Shown here one piece after another: positions 1 to 6,759 of a stretch of DNA of 11,295 nucleotides (its first letter is position 1; every line of letters starts with the position of its first letter). The translations under genes and the position numbers were made by a program. A model generated the notes under the pieces. That model saw nothing but the letters and a program-made list of their open reading frames with translations, was not told the DNA's origin and ran no database searches. The DNA is from an uncultured Pseudomonadota bacterium (lineage in GTDB: Bacteria; Bdellovibrionota_B; Oligoflexia; Oligoflexales; Bog-1112). Location of the stretch: NCBI GenBank assembly GCA_937896265.1, contig CALBMD010000293.1:1-11295 (forward strand), read 5' to 3'.

Positions 1-20
1 GACGTGTGCTCTTCCGATCT
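1..20. other. Illumina TruSeq adapter remnant (artefact)
   Basis: The first 20 bases, GACGTGTGCTCTTCCGATCT, equal the 3' end of the standard TruSeq read-2 adapter, which ligates directly to insert DNA. Genuine atpA codons begin at once after it: bases 21-22 (GT) would complete an Arg codon, followed by Leu-Glu-Leu-Ala-Gln-Tyr. The segment is therefore untrimmed library adapter at a contig end and should not be annotated as genome. Confidence 0.97.
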
Positions 21-379
21 GTTTAGAGTTAGCTCAATATAATGAATTAAAGGCGTTTGCTCAGTTTGGCTCTGATTTAGATGCTGCCACTCGCAAGACT
101 TTAAAGAGAGGCCGAGTGCTAGTTGAGGTCTTAAAACAACCGCAAGGCAAGCCCTTAGCTGCTGGTGTGCAAGTGGCTATTTTATATGCAGCTACGCATG
201 GTTATCTGGATGAGCTTGATGAGAAAACTATTAACTCCTGGGAAAAAAGCTTTGTTTCTTATTTGGAGGAAAGTTGTGGTCCTTTAATCGTTAAAATCGA
301 TCAAGGAGCTAAGCTAAAAGACGTTGAGAAAGATCTAAAGCAAGCTATTGAACATCTTCAAACGAGGTTAAAAAGCTGA
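21..379 (+). CDS. atpA: F1Fo ATP synthase subunit alpha, C-terminal part (5' truncated by contig end)
   Basis: This is the last 118 codons of the alpha subunit, the non-catalytic nucleotide-binding partner of beta in the F1 hexamer. The frame is open from base 23 and reads LELAQYNELKAFAQFGSDLD, then ATRKTLKRG and LVEVLKQPQ. This is the highly conserved C-terminal helical domain of AtpA. The nucleotide-binding domain and the true start lie off the left edge, so the GTG at 116 is an internal Val and not a start. The stop TGA (377-379) shares its last A with the ATG of atpG, which implies translational coupling. Identity is secure from the motif and from the atpG-atpD-atpC neighbours. Confidence 0.96.
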
Positions 380-1224
380 TGGCTAGTTTGAAAGGGACAA
401 AAAGGCGGATAGCAAGTGTTAAAAACACACAAAAGATAACTCGCGCTATGAAGCTTGTCTCTTCTGCAAAGTATGCAAGAAGCTTGGCGTCTCTCAACAA
501 TGCCAAGCCTTACGGTGGACTTTATCTAGAGATGGCTCAGTTTATTGTTGCGCAAAACCAGGCACAAGATCATGTGTTGGTTGCTGGCAATAAAGCTAAG
601 AATACGCTTTATTTGCTGCTGGCAACAGACCGTGGTTTGTGCGGTGGTCTTAACACTAATCTCTTTAAGCTGGTAGAAAGTGAAATCGATAAGAATAAAG
701 CTCAGGCGATTGCTTGGGGTAAGCGAGCAAAGAGCTTTTGCCAGCGACTAAATATCAACCTAAAAGAGAGCAAAACTGGTGCCCTTGATCGTCCTAATTT
801 TACTTTAGCAGCCAATTTGGCCCGCCAAATAATCGAAGCTTATAAGCAAAATGAATGCGGCGAGGTCAAAATTGCCTATTCATCATTTAAAAATGCTTTG
901 ACTCAGACGCCAGTACTTAAAACGCTTTTACCTCTGCATGTGGATAGCAAACATTTGTCTGCAGCTAATAAGCCATTTCTTTGGGAGCCAAGTATTGAGG
1001 TGGCTTTTGAAGCTTTTGTCAAAAACTATCTCGCAAGTCAAATATACCAAGCTACATTAGAGGCGGCTGTAAGTGAGCATGCGGCCCGTATGGCTGCTAT
1101 GGACAGCGCTACAAATAATGCAGACGAGGTTATTCGTCGATTGACTCTTGAATACAACAGGGCAAGACAAGCGGCGATTACTAAAGAACTAATAGAAATC
1201 ACGAGTGGGGCAGAGGCCTTATAG
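379..1224 (+). CDS. atpG: F1Fo ATP synthase subunit gamma
   Basis: The gamma subunit is the central rotating stalk that couples proton flow through Fo to catalysis in the alpha3beta3 head. The protein has 281 residues, near the usual 285-290. Its N-terminal helix carries the family signature (MASLKGTKRRIASVKNTQKI, then TRAMKLVSSAK). TDRGLCGGLN at about residues 83-92 is the conserved Rossmann-like core motif. The C-terminal helix (roughly 210-281, with AARMAAMDSATNNA and a final LIEITSGAEAL) is the other half of the coiled coil inside the hexamer. The ATG overlaps the atpA stop by one base, and the gene sits second in the canonical A-G-D-C order. Nothing is missing or broken. Confidence 0.97.
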   Translation: MASLKGTKRRIASVKNTQKITRAMKLVSSAKYARSLASLNNAKPYGGLYLEMAQFIVAQNQAQDHVLVAGNKAKNTLYLLLATDRGLCGGLNTNLFKLVESEIDKNKAQAIAWGKRAKSFCQRLNINLKESKTGALDRPNFTLAANLARQIIEAYKQNECGEVKIAYSSFKNALTQTPVLKTLLPLHVDSKHLSAANKPFLWEPSIEVAFEAFVKNYLASQIYQATLEAAVSEHAARMAAMDSATNNADEVIRRLTLEYNRARQAAITKELIEITSGAEAL

Positions 1225-1251
1225 AAGTTTTTTTGAAGGGTGGATAGCAAT

Positions 1252-2664
1252 ATGGAAAATAGCCAAGGGCAAATCGTTCAAGTTATGGGCCCCGTTGTCG
1301 ACGTAAAATTTCCTGATGGGAAAATTCCGCCGATTTATAACGCACTGAAATTAGGTAATAGCTTTATTAACAAGGATGCTGAAAACCTGACCTTAGAGGT
1401 TGCTTTGCATCTAGGAGATAATATAGTCCGTACTATTGCTATGGATTCTACAGATGGCTTAAAAAGAGGGCAAAGCGTAAAAGATACTGGCTTGCAGATC
1501 TCAATGCCTGTTGGTCAAGGAGTCTTAGGCCGTATCATGAATGTTACGGGGGATCCGATAGATGAAAAAGGGCCTATCACCCATCAGAAAGTTTATCCTA
1601 TCCATCGTAAAGCCCCTGACTTTACTAAATTAGATTCTAATCAGGAGATTTTAGTCACAGGTATAAAAGTCGTCGATTTGATGGCGCCTTTTTTAAAAGG
1701 TGGCAAAATTGGTCTCTTTGGGGGAGCTGGTGTCGGTAAAACAGTTCTTATTCAAGAATTGATCCACAATGTAGCTAAGCATCATGGTGGCTATTCGGTG
1801 TTTGCTGGTGTGGGTGAGAGAACTCGCGAAGGTAATGATCTCTATTTTGAGATGAAGGAATCAGGGGTTCTTGAGAAGACGGCTTTGATCTATGGTCAAA
1901 TGAACGAGCCGCCAGGAGCCAGAGCAAGGGTAGCGTTGAGTGCTTTATCTGTTGCTGAGTACTTTCGCGACGAAGAAAAGCAAGATGTTTTGTTGTTTGT
2001 TGATAATATCTTCCGTTTTACCCAGGCTGGAGCAGAAGTTTCTGCTCTCTTGGGTAGGATCCCTTCTGCTGTGGGTTATCAACCAACGCTTGCTACAGAA
2101 ATGGGTGAGTTGCAAGAGCGCATCACTTCTACAAGTGATGGTTCTATTACCTCTATTCAGGCGATCTATGTACCTGCTGACGATTATACCGATCCGGCGC
2201 CGGCCACAACTTTTGCTCACTTAGATGCCTCTATTGTATTAGAGCGATCGATTGCCTCGCTTGGTATTTATCCGGCAGTTGATCCTTTAGCTTCTAGCTC
2301 ACGTATCCTTGATGCTAGCATTGTTGGTGAGGAACACTATAATGTGGCACTTAGTGTCCAGAACGTCATCCAAAGCTATAAAGATCTAAAAGATATTATT
2401 GCTATTTTAGGGATGGATGAACTCACCGAAGAACAGAAGTTGATTGTATTTCGAGCAAGAAAAGTCGAGCGCTATTTTAGTCAACCGTTCTTTGTTGCAG
2501 AGCAGTTTACCGGCAATCCTGGGGTGTTTTGTGAATTAGGAGATACAATTAAAGGGTTTAAGGAAATTATCTCCGGCAACCTTGACCACATTCCAGAACA
2601 AGCTTTTCTTTATGCTGGCAGCATAGAAGAAGTAAAAAAGAAGGCAGAAAAGCTAAAAAGCTAA
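1252..2664 (+). CDS. atpD: F1Fo ATP synthase subunit beta (catalytic)
   Basis: The beta subunit carries the catalytic sites for ATP synthesis and hydrolysis. From the ATG at 1252 the protein has 470 residues (E. coli about 460). Visible in order are the N-terminal beta barrel (GQIVQVMGPVVDVKF), the Walker A motif GGAGVGKT with Lys163, the GERTREGND motif with the catalytic Glu189, the Walker B strand LLFVDN with Asp251, the signature IPSAVGYQPTLATEMG and a helical C-terminal domain. A GTG at 1240 is in frame and would add four residues. I prefer the ATG because AAGGG at 1236-1240 then acts as ribosome-binding site, although its 11-base spacing is long, and because the N-terminus then aligns with the family. 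All catalytic residues I can check are intact. Confidence 0.97.
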   Translation: MENSQGQIVQVMGPVVDVKFPDGKIPPIYNALKLGNSFINKDAENLTLEVALHLGDNIVRTIAMDSTDGLKRGQSVKDTGLQISMPVGQGVLGRIMNVTGDPIDEKGPITHQKVYPIHRKAPDFTKLDSNQEILVTGIKVVDLMAPFLKGGKIGLFGGAGVGKTVLIQELIHNVAKHHGGYSVFAGVGERTREGNDLYFEMKESGVLEKTALIYGQMNEPPGARARVALSALSVAEYFRDEEKQDVLLFVDNIFRFTQAGAEVSALLGRIPSAVGYQPTLATEMGELQERITSTSDGSITSIQAIYVPADDYTDPAPATTFAHLDASIVLERSIASLGIYPAVDPLASSSRILDASIVGEEHYNVALSVQNVIQSYKDLKDIIAILGMDELTEEQKLIVFRARKVERYFSQPFFVAEQFTGNPGVFCELGDTIKGFKEIISGNLDHIPEQAFLYAGSIEEVKKKAEKLKS

Positions 2665-2678
2665 ACCAAAGTGGTTTA
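2662..2678 (+). promoter_or_regulatory. Small hairpin in the atpD-atpC junction
   Basis: The bases TAAACCA (2662-2668) and TGGTTTA (2672-2678) form a perfect 7-bp stem around the 3-base loop AAG. The stem begins with the atpD stop codon and ends just before the atpC ribosome-binding site (AGGA, 2684-2687). No T-tract follows, so it is not a terminator. It may stabilise the upstream mRNA or tune epsilon translation relative to beta; this is inference from position only. Confidence 0.35.
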
Positions 2679-2692
2679 AAGGCAGGATCTTG

Positions 2693-3085
2693 ATGGAACT
2701 TTTGCTTGTAAATCCCCGTCATGTTGTTCGTAAGGAATCGATAGCATCGGTTCGCTTTGTTGGCAATGACGGAGAGATAGAGATTTTAGAAAACCATGCG
2801 CCGATATTTGCTCGCCTGGCCCCAGGACTTTTACATATTAAATCCGCTTCTGGTAAGGTTGAGTCTTTTTTTGCTGACGATGGTTTTGTGTTATTTCAAG
2901 ACAACATCGCTAAGATCGCAGGAGAAAAGATAGAAGCAAAAAATGAAATTGATCTAGACAGAGTAAAGGCCAGCCACAAAAGAGCTCAAAACCGGTTAGC
3001 TGGAAGAGAAGCAGGAATTGATATCTCTCGTGCTTTGATTGCGCTTGCTAGAGCCAAGGCCAGACAAGCTCTTTTTAGCTCCTAG
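2693..3085 (+). CDS. atpC: F1Fo ATP synthase subunit epsilon
   Basis: Epsilon is the rotor-associated subunit that links gamma to the c-ring and can inhibit ATP hydrolysis. The product has 130 residues from the ATG at 2693 (E. coli 139). The N-terminal beta-sandwich contains GEIEILENHAPIFARLAPG (about 27-45), the family signature. The C-terminal part from about residue 85 is a charged helical hairpin rich in Arg, Lys and Ala, the usual inhibitory domain. AGGA at 2684-2687 lies 5 bases upstream of this ATG, which favours it over the TTG directly before it at 2690. It is the last gene of the canonical atp operon, and the next gene starts only 3 bases after its stop. Confidence 0.94.
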   Translation: MELLLVNPRHVVRKESIASVRFVGNDGEIEILENHAPIFARLAPGLLHIKSASGKVESFFADDGFVLFQDNIAKIAGEKIEAKNEIDLDRVKASHKRAQNRLAGREAGIDISRALIALARAKARQALFSS

Positions 3086-3088
3086 AGT

Positions 3089-4165
3089 ATGAGTTCTATG
3101 CTTAATGTTTGGCTAGATGGTGGTGCTCAGTCAAGCTTTGGCTCAGGTATTTGGCGTTATACAAGCGAACTAGAGCAAGAGCTTTTGCTTTTAGATCAAA
3201 TGAGCGTTTTTAAGGTCGATCCAAAGGATGTTATCAAAAAATGGCATTTTTTGGGTGATAAAGCCAGAACAAAGCTAATTTGGCCTTACTGCTTGGCAAA
3301 GTATTTTGCTCAGCATGGCGCTAAAGTGGACATCTTTCATGGACTTTGTAATCTTAACGCCCCGATTTCGTTAAAAAGAAGCAGTAAAACCCGCTTTGTT
3401 GTGACTGTGCACGATATTATTCCACTGCTCTCCCAAAGTGGCTGCTCTCTCGCCTATAAAATGCAATTTCGCTATCTTTTGCCAAAGGTCTTGGCTTTTT
3501 GTGATGCTATTGTTTGTCCATCTCTCTGGACACTAGATCAGATTGTTGAACGATACCCTTTTGTTTCTGGGAAAATAACACATATCCCTAATGGCTTTCG
3601 CTTAGCGAGCAAAGAGCAAGTAAAAGCAATTTTGCCGATAAATGAAGCCAAAAAAACTCTTTTGGCAGTCTCTCGATATGAGCCATATAAGAGGCTTGAT
3701 TTTCTACTTGAAATCATGAAAACGCTACCTCTTGACTATACTTTGACCATCGTTACAGATGCGAAAGGAGCTTTGTTTTTACAGAAGGCTGCGAAGAAAG
3801 CATTGCTTGCAGCTAGAGTTATTATTTACAGCCAGTTGACTGATGACGAGTTAAGTACACTGTATCAAAAAGCTGACCTTTTTCTCCATCCAAGCCTTTA
3901 TGAGGGTTTTGGCTTGCCCCCGCTGGAAGCGGCAGGTGTCGGTGTGCCTGTGCTTTTTACCGAGGGTAACGCTTTGATGGAGTACTTACCACAAGCTTGT
4001 TCTTTTGCTCTAAAGGCACAGCTAAAGCCATCAGACTGGGCTCAGCTTATTGAGCAACTGATAAAGAAAGAGACAAAGCGCTATTTAAACATAGATCAAA
4101 GTTGGATTATAAGTTGGCAAAGCACAGCCTACCAACTAAAAGGCTTGTATAATAATCTCATGTAA
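3089..4165 (+). CDS. Glycosyltransferase, GT4 family (glycosyl transferases group 1)
   Basis: This 358-residue protein is probably a cytoplasmic retaining glycosyltransferase that uses a nucleotide sugar, with two Rossmann-like (GT-B) domains. The N-terminal domain has a Gly-rich start (SSFGSGIWRYTSEL, about residues 15-28) and a VHDIIPL segment with His108. The C-terminal domain has SRYEPYKR (195-202), placing Arg196 and Lys201 where the family binds donor phosphate. It also has LHPSLYEGFGLPPLEA with the E-x7-E pair Glu272 and Glu280. No signal peptide or membrane helix is evident. The acceptor cannot be read from sequence. It starts 3 bases after atpC with no clear ribosome-binding site, so translation is probably coupled to atpC; an alternative in-frame ATG lies at 3098. 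With the SDR gene downstream it suggests surface polysaccharide or glycolipid synthesis. Confidence 0.87.
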   Translation: MSSMLNVWLDGGAQSSFGSGIWRYTSELEQELLLLDQMSVFKVDPKDVIKKWHFLGDKARTKLIWPYCLAKYFAQHGAKVDIFHGLCNLNAPISLKRSSKTRFVVTVHDIIPLLSQSGCSLAYKMQFRYLLPKVLAFCDAIVCPSLWTLDQIVERYPFVSGKITHIPNGFRLASKEQVKAILPINEAKKTLLAVSRYEPYKRLDFLLEIMKTLPLDYTLTIVTDAKGALFLQKAAKKALLAARVIIYSQLTDDELSTLYQKADLFLHPSLYEGFGLPPLEAAGVGVPVLFTEGNALMEYLPQACSFALKAQLKPSDWAQLIEQLIKKETKRYLNIDQSWIISWQSTAYQLKGLYNNLM

Positions 4166-4194
4166 AGCACTAACTAAAAATTAGGAAACATTGC

Positions 4195-5172
4195 ATGAAA
4201 AGCTTAGAAGAAGGCCTAGGCGTCCTAGTCACTGGCGGAGCTGGTTATGTTGGCAATCAATTATCAGCTAAATTAGCCGCCGAGCATCACACAGTCGTTT
4301 CGCTTTATCGGCATAAGCTGCCACAATTGGGGGAAAATATTTTTCCGGTTTGTTCTGATTTGAGTTCAGAAGAGCTTTTAGCAGCGCCACTTCGCGGCAT
4401 AAAGACGGTTGTGCATCTAGCGTGGGATCAGAATTTTATTGGCCAAACTCTTGATCAAGACCAAACAAAAATTCCAAGAACAAATAATTTAACCTGCCTT
4501 GCTCATTTGCTTGCTGCTATGGAAAAAGCAAAGACAAAGAGGATTATTTTCCAAAGCGTATTAGGAGCCAGTCGAACGAGTAAGGATCCATTTTTGCGCG
4601 AAAAATATTGGGGTGAGTATCTTTGTTTGAATTCAAACATTGAAGAGCGAGTCATTGTGCGTGGCTCCTTGCTTTTTGGTCGTCATAGTAAATTTACAGA
4701 GTCTATTAAAAATCTAATGCGAATTCCTGGTGTTTACCCTTTGCCGAAGATAAAAGAGGAGCTAAGGCCACTGCATGTTGATGACCTTATTTCTTTTTTA
4801 ACATCTTTGACAAAAGTACAACTAAACAAACCGTTTTCTCTAATCGAAATTTCTGGACAAACACCATATACCTTGGATTTTATTTTTAAGACGGTTTCAG
4901 AAGGGATGGGAAAAGGAGGAAAAATCGCTCTTCCTGGTGTTTTTGGTCGGTTAGTTTTTCCATTTTTAGAAAAAGATAGCAGCAGTAAACAAAAAGGCCT
5001 GGTTAAGATTGGTAATCTACTTAATTTAGGCAAAGCACCAAAAGACTATACGAGGCTGGAAAATCCATTAGTTTCGCTACTACCAACTGAAAAAATGAAT
5101 TTTGAGCAAGTTATAAAAAGGGAGAGCCTTAGCCACAGAGATGGTCTTAAGGCTATTCCCCCATCTGTTTAA
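4195..5172 (+). CDS. Extended-SDR NAD(P)-dependent epimerase/dehydratase-like protein, atypical active site
   Basis: This 325-residue protein is an extended short-chain dehydrogenase/reductase. The N-terminal Rossmann motif TGGAGYVG is at residues 13-20 and is followed by VVHLAWD at the usual fourth-strand position. A Ser (121, in FQSVLGAS) fits the catalytic serine position. The catalytic YxxxK is read as F133-L-R-E-K137, so Tyr appears replaced by Phe, followed by YWGEY. Later IVRGSLLFG and LRPLHVDDL match the substrate-domain pattern of NDUFA9-like and NAD-binding epimerase families. It may therefore bind a dinucleotide without normal redox catalysis, or use another residue; the substrate is unknown. 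AGGA at 4183-4186, 8 bases before the ATG, sets the start. It follows the glycosyltransferase by 29 bases and converges with ftsZ. A TATAAT at 4148-4153 has no matching -35. Confidence 0.82.
   Translation: MKSLEEGLGVLVTGGAGYVGNQLSAKLAAEHHTVVSLYRHKLPQLGENIFPVCSDLSSEELLAAPLRGIKTVVHLAWDQNFIGQTLDQDQTKIPRTNNLTCLAHLLAAMEKAKTKRIIFQSVLGASRTSKDPFLREKYWGEYLCLNSNIEERVIVRGSLLFGRHSKFTESIKNLMRIPGVYPLPKIKEELRPLHVDDLISFLTSLTKVQLNKPFSLIEISGQTPYTLDFIFKTVSEGMGKGGKIALPGVFGRLVFPFLEKDSSSKQKGLVKIGNLLNLGKAPKDYTRLENPLVSLLPTEKMNFEQVIKRESLSHRDGLKAIPPSV
5115..5160 (-). terminator. Rho-independent terminator of ftsZ / dcw cluster, inside the SDR coding region
   Basis: Read on the - strand, GGGA (5160-5157) and AGCCTTA (5154-5148) pair with TAAGGCT (5131-5125) and TCCC (5123-5120). 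There is a small internal loop between the stem parts and a further short GCCA/TGGT helix near the apex. Five T residues follow at once (5119-5115). Stem plus immediate T-tract is the classical intrinsic terminator form. It begins 26 bases beyond the ftsZ stop codon. On the + strand no T-tract follows the stem, so it would act on the dcw transcript and not on the SDR transcript. Confidence 0.68.
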
Positions 5173-5185
5173 GATATTGTTTTTG

Positions 5186-6670
5186 CTAGTCAATAACTAG
5201 TGAATTGGTGAGAGGGTTGCGAAGAAAAGAGGGGATGTCAAGCCTATCGTCAAGCGACTTACCCTGTTTTACCTTCTCAGCTAATTCCAGTGCCTGGTCA
5301 ATTTTTTTGTCGAATTCGCTAGTTAGGCTAGCAAAGTCATTGCCAAATGCCGCAAGATTGTTATCAGTTGTAGCTTCAATTTTTGGTGCTATATCATGAC
5401 TTTTTTCAACATCAAAAGATATTTGCGGTTCTTCAGGTAAAAAGCTCTCATGCTGCGCAGCGTCTTTCAGGCTATCCATTGTCCATTGAGTAAGATCATG
5501 ACTTCCTAGGGAGTGATCTTGATTTTTGAGAGAAAAATTTGGTGCTTGTGCCTTAACGGTTGGGCTAGGCTCTTCAAGCTGAACTTGAGGTGCTTCAAAT
5601 CTAGTGCTACGACTTGGTTTTTCGTGGTAAATAGGATCTTTTAGACTAGATAGTTTTGGACGAGCATAGCTGAGTCTTTGGCGCGGTTCTATTGGTTTTT
5701 CATTATCATATTCGCTTGGAAAGCCTGTTGCTATCACTGTCACGCGAATTTGATCTCCCATGCTTTCATCAATGACTGCTCCAAAAATAATATTAGCATC
5801 TTCATGTGCAGCTTCTTGAATAATCGAGCAAGCATCATTTATTTCCATTAACGATATTTTTTCGCCTGCAGTGATGTTAATAAGAATACCTGTAGCACCT
5901 TCGATATCTACATCCTCAAGCAGTGGTGATGAAATAGCTTTATTAGCAGCTTCAACAGCACGATTTTCACCTTCGGCTGTACCAATGCCCATTAAAGCTT
6001 GCCCCATACTAGACATCACCGTTTTGACATCAGCAAAATCAACATTAATGGTACCTGGAACATTGATAATATCGCTAATGCCCTTTACTGCGTTGACAAG
6101 GACGTTATCTGCTAGCTTAAAGGCATCAAGCATAGAGAGCTCTGGGGTGGCGATCTTAAGCAATCTGTCATTTGGTATGACAATAAGTGTATCAACATGT
6201 TCTCTAAGCTTAGCAATGCCAAGTTCTGCATGCCTGCGGCGTCTTTTACCTTCAAAAGAAAATGGTTTAGTGACAACCCCAACAGTAAGCGCGCCATTTT
6301 CTCGTGCAATTTGTGATAAAACAGCAGCGCCACCAGTTCCTGTGCCACCACCCATGCCAGCGGTAATAAAGGCCATATCAGCTCCAGCGATAGATTCTTG
6401 AATTTCATGTCTATCCTCTAAAGCGGCATCACGACCAACATCTGGATCGGCTCCTGCTCCAAGGCCCTTTGTTAATTCTTTACCAATCTGAATTTTTTTT
6501 GGCGCTAAAGCAAAACGTAGCGATTGTACATCGGTGTTGGCTGCTATGAAGTCAACTCCTTCAATATTAGCGCGAATCATCGTGCTAACCGCATTCGTTC
6601 CGCCGCCGCCTACGCCAATTACTTTTATTTTGGCGCCAGGCGTATTGCTTTCATCTGGATTAAAAACCAT
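5186..6670 (-). CDS. ftsZ: Cell division GTPase FtsZ
   Basis: FtsZ is the tubulin-like GTPase that polymerises into the cytokinetic Z-ring. The 494-residue product has the nucleotide-binding start IGVGGGGTNAV (18-28), the tubulin signature GGGTGTGG (107-114), and NVDFADVKTVM (209-219) with the synergy-loop acidic residues Asp211 and Asp214. The globular part ends near residue 320. A long polar, probably disordered linker of about 155 residues follows, then the C-terminal conserved peptide LDIPSFLRNP (477-486), which binds FtsA and other anchors. It is much longer than E. coli FtsZ (383) only because of the linker. The start is fixed by AAGGAG at 6683-6678, 7 bases before ATG. It has its own strong promoter upstream and an intrinsic terminator downstream. 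Confidence 0.98.
   Translation of the reverse strand: MVFNPDESNTPGAKIKVIGVGGGGTNAVSTMIRANIEGVDFIAANTDVQSLRFALAPKKIQIGKELTKGLGAGADPDVGRDAALEDRHEIQESIAGADMAFITAGMGGGTGTGGAAVLSQIARENGALTVGVVTKPFSFEGKRRRRHAELGIAKLREHVDTLIVIPNDRLLKIATPELSMLDAFKLADNVLVNAVKGISDIINVPGTINVDFADVKTVMSSMGQALMGIGTAEGENRAVEAANKAISSPLLEDVDIEGATGILINITAGEKISLMEINDACSIIQEAAHEDANIIFGAVIDESMGDQIRVTVIATGFPSEYDNEKPIEPRQRLSYARPKLSSLKDPIYHEKPSRSTRFEAPQVQLEEPSPTVKAQAPNFSLKNQDHSLGSHDLTQWTMDSLKDAAQHESFLPEEPQISFDVEKSHDIAPKIEATTDNNLAAFGNDFASLTSEFDKKIDQALELAEKVKQGKSLDDRLDIPSFLRNPLTNSLVID
5492..5527 (+). terminator. Possible + strand intrinsic terminator within ftsZ (antisense)
   Basis: AAGATCA (5492-5498) and TGATCTT (5514-5520) form a perfect 7-bp stem. 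Inside it CTTC and GGAG can add four pairs around the loop CTAG, with a 3-base bulge. GA and then five T residues follow (5523-5527). It could end transcripts running out of the atp-glycosyltransferase-SDR unit, 320 bases past the SDR stop. However, the sequence also codes for the FtsZ linker and the stem is AT-rich, so chance is a real alternative. Confidence 0.28.
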
Positions 6671-6677
6671 GGTTTTG

Positions 6678-6683
6678 CTCCTT
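6678..6683 (-). promoter_or_regulatory. Strong ribosome-binding site of ftsZ
   Basis: AAGGAG on the - strand lies 7 bases upstream of the ftsZ ATG, the best Shine-Dalgarno match in the window. The overlapping upstream genes mostly lack one. It indicates that ftsZ is translated independently and at a higher rate than its neighbours. Confidence 0.85.
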
Positions 6684-6729
6684 AACGGTGGATTTAGGAT
6701 AGGAGTTGGAGACTGATGCTATGCATTTA

Positions 6730-6759
6730 ATTATAGGGACTAGGTGAAGAGAGTGTCAA
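6730..6759 (-). promoter_or_regulatory. Sigma-70-type promoter of ftsZ with both hexamers at consensus
   Basis: On the - strand TTGACA (6759-6754) is separated by 18 bases from TATAAT (6735-6730). Both hexamers match the housekeeping sigma consensus exactly. The -35 box begins directly after the ftsA stop codon (6762-6760). A transcript would start near 6723 and give a leader of about 50 bases ending in the strong ribosome-binding site. The promoter would raise ftsZ transcription above that of the overlapping upstream genes. Confidence 0.87.

Noticed and set aside
1240..1251. GTG at 1240 as the start of atpD
   Set aside because: It adds four residues not expected in beta subunits, overlaps the purine-rich AAGGG that would serve the ATG at 1252, and has no good site of its own.
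4148..4153. TATAAT in the end of the glycosyltransferase gene, as a promoter for the SDR gene
   Set aside because: No -35-like hexamer lies 16-19 bases upstream and there is no proper extended -10, so the hexamer alone is not enough in AT-rich DNA.
5173..5185. Search of the convergent gap for a small gene, RNA or repeat
   Set aside because: Only 13 AT-rich bases are present, with no structure that I can see.
5186..5200. CTAGT/ACTAG inverted repeat at the ftsZ stop as a bidirectional terminator
   Set aside because: The stem has only 5 AT-rich base pairs and no T-tract follows on either strand.
5871..6401. A 176-codon open frame on the + strand
   Set aside because: It is fully antisense to the conserved FtsZ GTPase domain, is rich in Ser, Ala and Pro as mirror frames often are, and shows no known motif or ribosome-binding site.
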